Positions 1 to 7,231 of a stretch of DNA of 64,000 nt are shown in pieces. Both the position numbers and the translations under genes were made by a program. The DNA comes from Fictibacillus nanhaiensis (lineage in GTDB: Bacteria > Bacillota > Bacilli > Bacillales > Fictibacillaceae). The stretch's first letter is position 1, and each line of letters starts with the position of its first letter. The stretch spans positions 1,550,001 through 1,614,000 of the forward strand of contig JAFHKR010000039.1 of the NCBI GenBank assembly GCA_017052515.1. Direction: 5' to 3'. The notes beneath the pieces are model-generated. The model saw only the letters and a program-made list of their open reading frames with translations. It searched no databases and was not told the origin of the DNA.

Positions 1-49
1 ACACGCATCCATTTGCTTCCTATTGAAAGCGTGCTACATCATTACTTCA

Positions 50-84
50 TAAAAAAAACCTCACTCCAAAAATGGAATGAGGTT
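50..84 (-). terminator. Rho-independent terminator of efp
   Basis: A 12-bp stem (57-68 with 73-84, one G-U pair, 4-nt loop) is followed in the minus direction by a run of T. It lies 13 bases after the efp stop codon and should end the pepQ-efp transcript. Confidence 0.85.
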
Positions 85-96
85 CAATACTACAGA

Positions 97-654
97 CTAT
101 GCACGAGAAACGTAAGCTGCATTTCTTGTATCGATAATCAGCTTGTCCCCTTGGTTTACGAAGAAAGGAACTTGTACGATCAAGCCTGTTTCAAGCGTTG
201 CTGGTTTCGTTCCACCAGAAGCTGTGTCCCCTTTAATACCAGGCTCAGTCTCTGCCACAACTAACTCAACTGTGTTTGGAAGTTCAACACCGATCGTTTC
301 ACCTTGATACGTCATGATGTGAACCGTCATGTTTTCAAGCAAATACTTCAACTCGTACTCGATTTGTGAAGCTTGAAGTTCAATTTGCTCATATGATTCG
401 TTATCCATGAACGTGTGTGTATCTCCAGATGCATATAGGTATTGCATCTTACGGTTCTCGATATGTGCTTTAGCTACTTTTTCCCCACCGCGGAACGTTT
501 TTTCCTGGATACCACCTGTGCGAAGATTACGAAGTTTAGAGCGAACAAATGCCGCACCTTTTCCTGGCTTTACGTGTTGGAACTCAAGAACTTGCCAGAT
601 CCCATTGTCAACCTCAATCGTTAATCCTGTTTTAAAATCGTTTACTGAAATCAT
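97..654 (-). CDS. efp: Elongation factor P
   Basis: Translation factor that binds between the P and E sites of the ribosome and relieves stalling at polyproline stretches. The 185-residue length equals that of the B. subtilis protein. The N-terminal KOW-like domain carries the tip loop PGKGAA with Lys32, the residue that is post-translationally modified in Bacillus, followed by two OB-type domains ending in the typical [11 protein letters not shown] segment. A strong AGGAGG site lies 8 bases before the ATG. It is the last gene of a run with aroQ and the proline peptidase, the same order as in B. subtilis, where efp is yqhU. A terminator follows directly. Confidence 0.98.
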   Translation of the reverse strand: MISVNDFKTGLTIEVDNGIWQVLEFQHVKPGKGAAFVRSKLRNLRTGGIQEKTFRGGEKVAKAHIENRKMQYLYASGDTHTFMDNESYEQIELQASQIEYELKYLLENMTVHIMTYQGETIGVELPNTVELVVAETEPGIKGDTASGGTKPATLETGLIVQVPFFVNQGDKLIIDTRNAAYVSRA

Positions 655-675
655 GTTTTTATCCTCCTGAATACC

Positions 676-1749
676 TTAACTTAACGTTAAGAGGGTTTTA
701 GTAGCGTGCGTTAGTGATTCATTGCCATCTTTTGTGATGAGTGCATCGTCTTCGATCCGAACTCCGCCTAGACCTGAGATATAAATACCTGGTTCGACTG
801 TCACAAGCATTCCTGGTTCGAGAATCGTGTCAGACTTCATAGATAGAGCTGGCGCTTCATGAACATCTAAACCAATTCCATGTCCTGTAGAATGTCCAAA
901 GTAATCACCATAACCTTTTGAAGCGATGTAATCACGAGTTAACGCATCTGCATCCTTACCTGTCATTCCTGGTTTGATGCCTTTCATTCCTAGCATCTGT
1001 GCATCATATACGACCTGATAGATCTCTTTCAGCTCATCTGAAACATTTCCGATGGCTACCGTACGAGTGATATCCGAGCAATAACCTTTGTAGTATGCTC
1101 CAAAATCCAAGGTTACTAATTCACCCGTTTCAATTTTCTTATCCGATGCAACACCGTGTGGAAGTGCTGATCGGTAGCCTGAAGCTACAATAATATCAAA
1201 CGATGAAGAGATAGCTCCATTTTTTCTCATGAAGAATTCTAGTTCATTGGATACTTCCCTCTCAGTAAGCCCTGGGCGAATATAATCGATGATATGTGAA
1301 AAAGCGGCATCGGCGATAGATGCTGCATCCTTTACTATCTTAATCTCTGATTCATCCTTAATCAAGCGCAACTTTTCCACTATGCCGGATACAGCAACAA
1401 GTTCAGTGTTAATGTCATCTAAATGTGTCTCATATGTACGATAGGTAGAGTATGTAACATGGTCTTGCTCAAAACCAAGTTTACGAACAGAAAGCTCCTT
1501 CGTTAACTTTGCAACTTCTTGCGGAATCGGATCCGTGTGCATCACAACACGATAACCTTCTGCTTGTTCAGCTGCTTGCGTCTTATATCTGAAATCAGTT
1601 ATTAAAACGGCTTCGTCTTTCGTGATCAAAAGTACTCCTGAACTTCCTTTAAACCCGCTTAGATAAAATCGATTCGAAGAAGATGTAATTAAAAGTGCAT
1701 CAATATCAAAAGTATCAAATAATTGTCTTGCCCGTTCTACACGATTCAT
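676..1749 (-). CDS. yqhT: Xaa-Pro peptidase, M24 family
   Basis: Cytoplasmic metallopeptidase that removes residues next to proline (aminopeptidase P or prolidase type). An N-terminal creatinase-like domain covers about residues 1-130 and the pita-bread M24 domain follows. The five metal ligands are visible: Asp in LDFGAYY, Asp in CSDITRT, His in GHSTGHGIG, Glu in VEPGIY and Glu in GVRIEDD. At 357 residues it has normal length. The ATG overlaps the end of aroQ by four bases, so the two are translationally coupled, and efp follows 21 bases later. Whether it acts on the peptide N-terminus or on dipeptides cannot be read from sequence alone. Confidence 0.95.
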   Translation of the reverse strand: MNRVERARQLFDTFDIDALLITSSSNRFYLSGFKGSSGVLLITKDEAVLITDFRYKTQAAEQAEGYRVVMHTDPIPQEVAKLTKELSVRKLGFEQDHVTYSTYRTYETHLDDINTELVAVSGIVEKLRLIKDESEIKIVKDAASIADAAFSHIIDYIRPGLTEREVSNELEFFMRKNGAISSSFDIIVASGYRSALPHGVASDKKIETGELVTLDFGAYYKGYCSDITRTVAIGNVSDELKEIYQVVYDAQMLGMKGIKPGMTGKDADALTRDYIASKGYGDYFGHSTGHGIGLDVHEAPALSMKSDTILEPGMLVTVEPGIYISGLGGVRIEDDALITKDGNESLTHATKTLLTLS

Positions 1750-2198
1750 AACGTATCCCCTTTAAGTTGATTATGAAAAACTTGAAGAGCTAATTTATAA
1801 CTATCAAAACCAAATCCTGAGATCTGCCCGATGGTAACTGGAGCAATAACAGATTCACGTCGGAATTCTTCTCTCGCATGCACATTTGATAAATGGACTT
1901 CAATCACGGGGACATCCACACTGGCAATCGCGTCTCTGATCGCATAACTATAATGAGTATAGGCACCTGCGTTTAGAACAATACCACGAAACTTATTTTC
2001 GGCTCCATGAATGAGATCGATGAGATCACCTTCATTATTACTCTGTTCAAATGAAAGATCCATGAATCGCTCTCTTGAAAAAGAAACGAGTTCTGTTTGA
2101 AGATCTTCCAATGTTTGCGCACCATATATGCCAGGCTCACGTTTACCTAACCGGTTTAAGTTCGGTCCGTTTATTACAAGAAATTTTCTGTTATTCAC
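1746..2198 (-). CDS. aroQ: 3-dehydroquinate dehydratase, type II
   Basis: Dehydrates 3-dehydroquinate to 3-dehydroshikimate in aromatic amino acid synthesis; type II enzymes form dodecamers. Typical motifs are INGPNLNRLG near the N-terminus, the flexible lid with the catalytic Tyr in PGIYG, EGDLID, LNAGAYTHYS and VHLSNVHAREEFR with the catalytic His. I prefer the GTG at 2198 because an AGGTG site lies six bases upstream; the frame stays open to another GTG at 2207. The gene ends inside the start of the following peptidase gene. Shikimate kinase (aroK), another step of this pathway, lies at 18595-19113. Confidence 0.95.
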   Translation of the reverse strand: MNNRKFLVINGPNLNRLGKREPGIYGAQTLEDLQTELVSFSRERFMDLSFEQSNNEGDLIDLIHGAENKFRGIVLNAGAYTHYSYAIRDAIASVDVPVIEVHLSNVHAREEFRRESVIAPVTIGQISGFGFDSYKLALQVFHNQLKGDTL

Positions 2199-2220
2199 AT
2201 GAAACACCTAGCCTTCGCAT

Positions 2221-2251
2221 AAAAAAATAGAATGTTCATAAAACATTCTAT
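2221..2251 (-). terminator. Terminator between yqhR and aroQ
   Basis: A perfect 10-bp stem (2227-2236 with 2242-2251) and a T run in the minus direction lie between the yqhR stop and the aroQ start, so the two genes are probably separate transcription units. Confidence 0.8.
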
Positions 2252-2275
2252 CATAGCGTCTGTTCTTTTGAATAG

Positions 2276-2791
2276 TTACGAACTCTGTGTAGATTCCTTG
2301 TTTCCTTGGGACTGGCCATGACGTTCACTGTATTCAAAAGAGATCGAATAACCTACAAAAACACCATATAAGATATAGATACAAAGCGTCGTTGTAATGG
2401 TATTTTTACCTATCGTATTCATAGGTTCCAACCCTGGAAAGATCGGATGAAGCAAGAAAAATACGATTCCCCAAAGTGCTACACCAAAAATGATGCCTGC
2501 CCACATGGATTTGATCTTAGCAAATGCATAGCGATAAGCAATGGCGACTAAGATCGAAAGCAGAGCAATGATCAAAATGCTGATCAGTTGTCCAATCCAC
2601 TCGGATTTCCACTTTCCAAGTGCCCATGGCGCCAACACAAGTGCCGGACCTACCTTTGAAAAATTTAAATAGTAGGCAATAAATCCGAAACAAGCCCAGA
2701 TCAAGCCTCCAAAGAAGCCGACACCTATGACCCTGCTCATGAATGAAGACTGAGATTCCTGTTTATTTTGTTCTAGTTTTGAATCGCTCAT
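2276..2791 (-). CDS. yqhR: YqhR family membrane protein
   Basis: Integral membrane protein of 171 residues with four hydrophobic segments at about 20-43, 66-88, 93-115 and 130-150, a polar N-terminus and a Gln/Ser-rich C-terminal tail. It matches the YqhR family by position (next to aroQ, divergent from yqhQ) and by shape. The function of the family is not known to me. It has its own downstream terminator and no clear partner on the same strand upstream. Confidence 0.85.
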   Translation of the reverse strand: MSDSKLEQNKQESQSSFMSRVIGVGFFGGLIWACFGFIAYYLNFSKVGPALVLAPWALGKWKSEWIGQLISILIIALLSILVAIAYRYAFAKIKSMWAGIIFGVALWGIVFFLLHPIFPGLEPMNTIGKNTITTTLCIYILYGVFVGYSISFEYSERHGQSQGNKESTQSS

Positions 2792-2978
2792 TAACGACCA
2801 CCTCCAACACTACTAGTATGTCCACAAAACCATTGCCCAAACTTCTCACGCTCCAACCAATCATATTCTGTGTAAAACATGTATAAAATGGGAAAAATAC
2901 AATCATCCTTTGTGGAGGAATATCCGGCTTTCCTGTAGAATAGAAAGTACCTACAAAACTTTAGGCTGGGGGTTCAAC

Positions 2979-3923
2979 ATGACAAAAGAGAAAAAGCCCG
3001 CTTACGGCGGCCAGGCCGTATTAGAAGGGGTTATGTTTGCCGGTAAACACACATATGTAACGGCAATACGCAGAAATGATGATACGATCGAGTACTTCGA
3101 ACTTAAGAAGAAACCATCTCCTGTCCTTTCAAAATTAAAGAAGATTCCTTTCTTGAGAGGATTTATTGCCATAATCGAAGCAAGTATGAACGGTACGCAG
3201 CATTTAAATTTTTCAGCTGAACGATTTGGTGTTAACCCAGGAGAAGAAGAAAAAGAGGAAGAAGAAAAACCATCTAAATTTGCCTTTTTCTTTTCTCTAG
3301 CCATTATTGGCGTCTTATCTTTTCTTTTCGGAAAATTTGTTTTTACCCTCGTACCCGTTTTTTTAGCAGAAGCATTTCGTTTTATCGTACCTGGGCATTT
3401 AGGACAGAATTTATTAGAAGGTTTGTTCAAGTTTATCTTTTTACTAAGCTATATCTATTTTGTTTCTTTAACACCCGCGATCAAGAGGGTATTCATGTAT
3501 CACGGAGCTGAACACAAAGTAATCAACACGTATGAAGCAGGAGACGAGCTGACCGTCGAAAACGTAAAGAAGCATTCAAGGCTTCATTATCGTTGTGGTA
3601 GCAGTTTTATTCTATTTACTGTAATCGTCGGCATGTTTATCTATTATTTCTTTCCATCAGATCCGTTATGGTTAAGAATTTTATGCAGACTTGCGCTTAT
3701 TCCTGTGGTTTTAGGGGTATCTTTTGAAGTATTACAGTTAACAAATAAACTAAGAGATGTTCCGGTTCTTCGTTACCTAGGTTATCCAGGTTTATGGCTT
3801 CAACTTTTAACAACGAAAGAGCCTGATGAAAAACAAATAGAAGTTTCTATCATTTCTTTTAATGAAATGTTACGTCGTGACGCATCCTATGAAAGTGAAC
3901 TCAACGCAAGCAAAATCGTTTAA
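2979..3923 (+). CDS. yqhQ: DUF1385 membrane protein YqhQ
   Basis: Polytopic membrane protein of 314 residues with unknown biochemical role. The conserved DUF1385 signatures are present: AYGGQAVLEGVM at the N-terminus and YHGAEHKVINTYE followed by HSRLHYRCGSSF in the middle. Four hydrophobic segments follow a Glu/Lys-rich linker at about residues 85-100. The ATG at 2979 has a GGGGG site eight bases upstream; the frame is open further, to a TTG at 2910, but that has no suitable site. The gene is followed 19 bases later by yqhP, the same pair as in B. subtilis. Confidence 0.93.
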   Translation: MTKEKKPAYGGQAVLEGVMFAGKHTYVTAIRRNDDTIEYFELKKKPSPVLSKLKKIPFLRGFIAIIEASMNGTQHLNFSAERFGVNPGEEEKEEEEKPSKFAFFFSLAIIGVLSFLFGKFVFTLVPVFLAEAFRFIVPGHLGQNLLEGLFKFIFLLSYIYFVSLTPAIKRVFMYHGAEHKVINTYEAGDELTVENVKKHSRLHYRCGSSFILFTVIVGMFIYYFFPSDPLWLRILCRLALIPVVLGVSFEVLQLTNKLRDVPVLRYLGYPGLWLQLLTTKEPDEKQIEVSIISFNEMLRRDASYESELNASKIV

Positions 3924-3942
3924 TCATAAGGAGGTGAACCTG

Positions 3943-4317
3943 TTGCAACAGAATCATAGAAGATTGCATCCTATCATTTGGTTAGTTATAACACTGGCGG
4001 TTGTCGGTATTCTTTATCAACTAGTCACTTCACCTCGCGATTTATTTACGACCATTCTGATCGGTGCAGCAGTGGTCGCCGTGTTTTACTTTATCTTCCG
4101 CAGAACATCATCGGGTGTAAACGGCAAGTATAGAAAAGCAGTCAAACAATCACAAAAACGCTATGGCACAAACCAAAAGCCGGCTAAAGCTGCCTCTCCG
4201 TTGTTTCCGAGCAAAAAGACTGCAAAGAGTTCCGCTCAGAGAAAGAAAACACGTGAACATCACTTAACCGTGATCGAAGGAAAAAAGAACAAGAAAAAAA
4301 ATCGAGCCTCCTTTTAA
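3943..4317 (+). CDS. yqhP: YqhP-like small membrane protein
   Basis: Protein of 124 residues starting with TTG, chosen because a perfect AAGGAGGTG lies five bases upstream, just after the yqhQ stop. Two hydrophobic helices (about 13-30 and 36-55) anchor it, followed by a strongly basic Lys/Arg-rich tail with KKNKKKNRASF at the end. I believe it belongs to the SA1362/YqhP group that accompanies yqhQ. The last codons lie inside the bidirectional terminator shared with the convergent patatin-like gene. The function is unknown. Confidence 0.85.
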   Translation: MQQNHRRLHPIIWLVITLAVVGILYQLVTSPRDLFTTILIGAAVVAVFYFIFRRTSSGVNGKYRKAVKQSQKRYGTNQKPAKAASPLFPSKKTAKSSAQRKKTREHHLTVIEGKKNKKKNRASF

Positions 4318-4336
4318 GGATTAGGCTCGATTTTTA
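4296..4336. terminator. Bidirectional terminator between yqhP and yqhO
   Basis: The stem ATCGAGCCT / AGGCTCGAT (4301-4309 with 4323-4331) is flanked by an A run on the left and a T run on the right, so it can stop transcription from both sides. It overlaps the 3' end of yqhP and the stop region of yqhO. Confidence 0.88.
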
Positions 4337-5250
4337 TATGCTGGATTCGGATACCTCTTACTTGTTATCCAACCCTGCAAAAATTGCTCCGCTCGATCAT
4401 GGCCAAACGTATACAGTTCATTCTTCGCTTCTGATGACAGTTGGAAATCGATGACAGATACATGCTTTACAGGCATAAAAATAATATCTCTTGCATCGTG
4501 CGAATCGATGTACCGGTTATCATGCGCCTGCATCATCGTTTCAAACAAAGCTTTAAATAGCTGAACCGCGTTCTTCACATTGTGAGTTGGAATATGGTCG
4601 TTGATGTACGAACTCAATTGAAAACCTAGCACCGGCCGAACCGGCACCCTGTCTTTTCTTTGAAAAAGCCACATCGGAAAATTACTTAAAACACCTCCAT
4701 CCACAATCAAACTTTTTTGTCCGACCCGATTAAAAAGTTTGATGGGATAAAAGAAATAAGGAAGACTGCAGCTCATCCTAACTGCTCGTGCTACTGGAAA
4801 ACGCTCTGGTAACAATCCATATTCTTCGAGATCATCCGGCAAAACGATCAGCCTTCCTCGAGAAATATCAGACGCAATAATCTTAAGACTGCCGTAGGGA
4901 ATATCAGCAAATGTAACGATTCCACGTGCCGCTAGAAGAGAAGCTACCCAGTTCTCCAGATAATCCCCCTTAAACAGACCAAGTTTCCAATAAAGCTTCA
5001 ACCAGTTCATAAAAGGTACAGGCACGATTGTTTTACTTGTATCAAGAAATTTTCTAAAATCTAATTTATCAATAATTTCTTTCATTTCACCCGCTGTATA
5101 CCCTGCTTTGATTAAAGCAGCCATCAATGCCCCCGCACTTGTCCCAGCTACCCTCTCAAAACTGAGGCCCCGATTCTCAGCTGCTTCAACAGCACCAATC
5201 AACGAAAGCGCCTTGATGCCCCCACCCGAAAAAACTCCATCAATTCGCAT
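4321..5250 (-). CDS. yqhO: Patatin-like phospholipase
   Basis: Serine lipid acyl hydrolase family. The oxyanion motif SGGGIKAL near residue 10, the nucleophile elbow GTSAG at about residue 38 and the catalytic Asp in VDGGVLSNFP at about 190 form the expected Ser-Asp dyad. At 309 residues it is close to the B. subtilis YqhO protein. There is no signal peptide, so it should act in the cytoplasm or at the inner membrane face. The third ATG of the frame (5250) was chosen because GGAGGAG sits seven bases upstream. The natural substrate is unknown. Confidence 0.92.
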   Translation of the reverse strand: MRIDGVFSGGGIKALSLIGAVEAAENRGLSFERVAGTSAGALMAALIKAGYTAGEMKEIIDKLDFRKFLDTSKTIVPVPFMNWLKLYWKLGLFKGDYLENWVASLLAARGIVTFADIPYGSLKIIASDISRGRLIVLPDDLEEYGLLPERFPVARAVRMSCSLPYFFYPIKLFNRVGQKSLIVDGGVLSNFPMWLFQRKDRVPVRPVLGFQLSSYINDHIPTHNVKNAVQLFKALFETMMQAHDNRYIDSHDARDIIFMPVKHVSVIDFQLSSEAKNELYTFGHDRAEQFLQGWITSKRYPNPAYKNRA

Positions 5251-5388
5251 AAACATCTCCTCCACTACTATCCTAATCAGCAGAAGATGTCCTTTATAAC
5301 CGATTCTTCAAAAATAAAGTCATTTGTGTCTTTAAAAGGTTTGGGGTGTTCATGATGTAATGGTCGGTGTAGTGTAAAAGATTAGGTT

Positions 5389-5510
5389 TACAGTCCACTT
5401 TTACAAGAATACTGTCCGGTTTCCTCAATTTACTGTCCACTTTCAGAAAAATACTGTCTACTTTTCATTTTTTACTGTCCACTTCTTACAAAACACTGTC
5501 CACTTATTTT
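5389..5510. repeat. Six-copy 21-bp tandem repeat
   Basis: Six imperfect copies of a unit built around ACTGTCCACTT begin at about 5390, 5411, 5432, 5453, 5474 and 5495, an almost exact 21-bp period. The copies share the CTGTCCACTT core and vary in the A/T-rich half. No start codon with a ribosome site is present on either strand, so the block looks non-coding. It lies between the divergently read-away yqhO promoter side and the mntR 3' end. Confidence 0.85.
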
Positions 5511-5540
5511 TCCATACACCATAGCATACAAAAAAATCCA

Positions 5541-5573
5541 AAATAAAAAACAACCATAAAATTTATGATTGTT
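5541..5573 (-). terminator. Terminator of mntR
   Basis: A 12-bp imperfect stem (5549-5560 with 5562-5573, one G-U) overlaps the mntR stop codon and is followed by an A/T-rich stretch that reads as T run on the minus strand. Confidence 0.65.
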
Positions 5574-5997
5574 CTTGTTCTTCATTCTTTGCTTGAACTT
5601 CTCTTAATGATTTTATCCTATTTTCATCTTCCTCAAAAAACTGAACAAGATCTCCAATTCGATCAATAGCGTTCCAACTTAAATGATGTTCGATACCTTC
5701 AACATCTTGGTAGATGTTCTCTTGGTCGACCCCAATAACTTTTAAGAATTCTTCAAGTAACTCGTGTCTGTAAACTAAACGTTTTCCTAGTTTTTTTCCG
5801 TTCGGTGTTAGAACGAAACCTCTGTATTTTTCATAAACGACATACTTGCCTTTGTCGAGCTTTTGAATCATCTTGGTTACTGAAGAGGGATGCACTTCTA
5901 GGTTCTCAGCAAGATCTGATACCCTGGCATAGCCTTTCTCTTCAATTAGGGCATAGATGCGTTCTATATAGTCTTCCATACTTGGGGTTGGTGGCAA
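5563..5997 (-). CDS. mntR: Manganese-responsive repressor MntR
   Basis: DtxR-family transcription factor that binds Mn(II) and represses manganese uptake genes. The N-terminal winged HTH contains [11 protein letters not shown] and [15 protein letters not shown]; the dimer domain contains RHELLEEFL and [10 protein letters not shown]. Ligands that correspond to Asp8, Glu11, His77, Glu99, Glu102 and His103 of the B. subtilis protein are all present. I chose the TTG at 5997, with AGGGAG eight bases upstream; the next in-frame GTG lies directly on that site. It is 144 residues long and monocistronic. Confidence 0.96.
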   Translation of the reverse strand: MPPTPSMEDYIERIYALIEEKGYARVSDLAENLEVHPSSVTKMIQKLDKGKYVVYEKYRGFVLTPNGKKLGKRLVYRHELLEEFLKVIGVDQENIYQDVEGIEHHLSWNAIDRIGDLVQFFEEDENRIKSLREVQAKNEEQEQS

Positions 5998-6090
5998 ATT
6001 GTTCACTCCCTATACTAAACCAGCTTGGTCTCTATAAAAAGGATACTATAGAATGGTAAGCGTGACAAGGGAAGGTGTCTTGGCTTTTTA

Positions 6091-7128
6091 TCAAGTAAAA
6101 TATTCAATCTTAGCTTGTGGAAACATCGTATGAATATAATTTTCTACCGTTTCACGCAGTCTAGTCGCCTGATCATCTTGATAAACATATTTTCCGATTC
6201 CATATCTTCCCCACTTATATTTACGCTCTTCTTCATTCATCTCAAGCTTCGACTTTGGATAGTTTTTTTCGATAACCCGTTTTGCAGGCTTAGTAAAACG
6301 ATGCTGAATTAACTCAAACGTCAGATCATTCGTTAAATGCTTTGGAATTTTCGCTTCTAAGATATCAAAAAGTTCCTTATAGCCTTCTTCCCAATCTTTA
6401 TGAAGATAAAGAGGTGCCACGATAAAACCTAATGGATACCCTGCTTCAGCAACTTTTATGGCAGCATTAATACGCTCCTCAAGCGGACTTGTTCCAAGTT
6501 CGAAGTTCTTTATCACATATTGTGAATTAACGCTAAATCGAAAACGCGTTCTTCCTTGGTGTTTGGCATCAAGTAGATGATCGACATGATGATACTTCGT
6601 CGTAAATCTAAGTCTTCCTAAGTCTGTTGCACCAAAAAACTCAATCGCTCTTTTCAGATTATGAGTAAGATGATCGATGCCGACAATATCCGATGTACAT
6701 GAAGCTTCGAATCGTGTGATCTCAGGCGCTCTTTCCTGCATATACTTTTCGGCTTGTGCAAAAATCTCATCTGTATTCACATAGGTTCGTAAATACGGCT
6801 TGCTGCCGAGTGTCGTCTGTAGATAACAATAGTGACAATGCCCCATGCATCCTGTTGCAAGAGGAATCGCGTATTCTGCCGATGGTTTTGATGTATCAAA
6901 TTTCAGTGTCTTTCTGATACCGACTACAAGCGTGGATTTAGCTGTTCTATACTTTTGAAAATCATTATCTCCTGGCAGATCGCGAATTTGGTTATGTGAA
7001 GTAGTCTCTCTGATCTCAACTTCTAACTTGCTAAAACGGTCAAACAGTTCTTTTCCTAATGGATACTCTAGTGCACGCGGTTCGAAATAGATCAACTGCG
7101 GCATAAAAGGTTTATTGGCACCAGCCAT
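6091..7128 (-). CDS. splB: Spore photoproduct lyase
   Basis: Radical SAM enzyme that reverses the spore photoproduct (5-thyminyl-5,6-dihydrothymine) in germinating spores. The cluster motif CxxxCxxC is seen as CMGHCHYC at about residue 90, and the conserved hydrogen-donor Cys lies in EASCTSD. The length of 345 residues agrees with the 342 of B. subtilis. The ATG at 7128 was chosen over upstream GTG and ATG codons because GGGG lies nine bases before it. A splA-like regulator gene is not seen upstream, unlike in B. subtilis. The gene shows that the organism forms spores. Confidence 0.96.
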   Translation of the reverse strand: MAGANKPFMPQLIYFEPRALEYPLGKELFDRFSKLEVEIRETTSHNQIRDLPGDNDFQKYRTAKSTLVVGIRKTLKFDTSKPSAEYAIPLATGCMGHCHYCYLQTTLGSKPYLRTYVNTDEIFAQAEKYMQERAPEITRFEASCTSDIVGIDHLTHNLKRAIEFFGATDLGRLRFTTKYHHVDHLLDAKHQGRTRFRFSVNSQYVIKNFELGTSPLEERINAAIKVAEAGYPLGFIVAPLYLHKDWEEGYKELFDILEAKIPKHLTNDLTFELIQHRFTKPAKRVIEKNYPKSKLEMNEEERKYKWGRYGIGKYVYQDDQATRLRETVENYIHTMFPQAKIEYFT

Positions 7129-7186
7129 AATCATACACCCCACAATTTTTATTACAAATGATGGAGTTAGTATGTGCTAATATCGA

Positions 7187-7225
7187 CAAAAGAAAAGGGA
7201 AGGAACTTTTCCAGTTCCTTCCCTT
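7187..7225 (-). terminator. Terminator of nrdJ
   Basis: A perfect 13-bp stem (7195-7207 with 7213-7225) six bases after the nrdJ stop is followed by a T-rich stretch on the minus strand. Confidence 0.88.
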
Positions 7226-7231
7226 GCTTTC

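Noticed and set aside
5300-5560. CRISPR array
   Set aside because: Units are 21 bp without distinct spacers and the variable half is too short; there are no cas genes. It is a plain tandem repeat.
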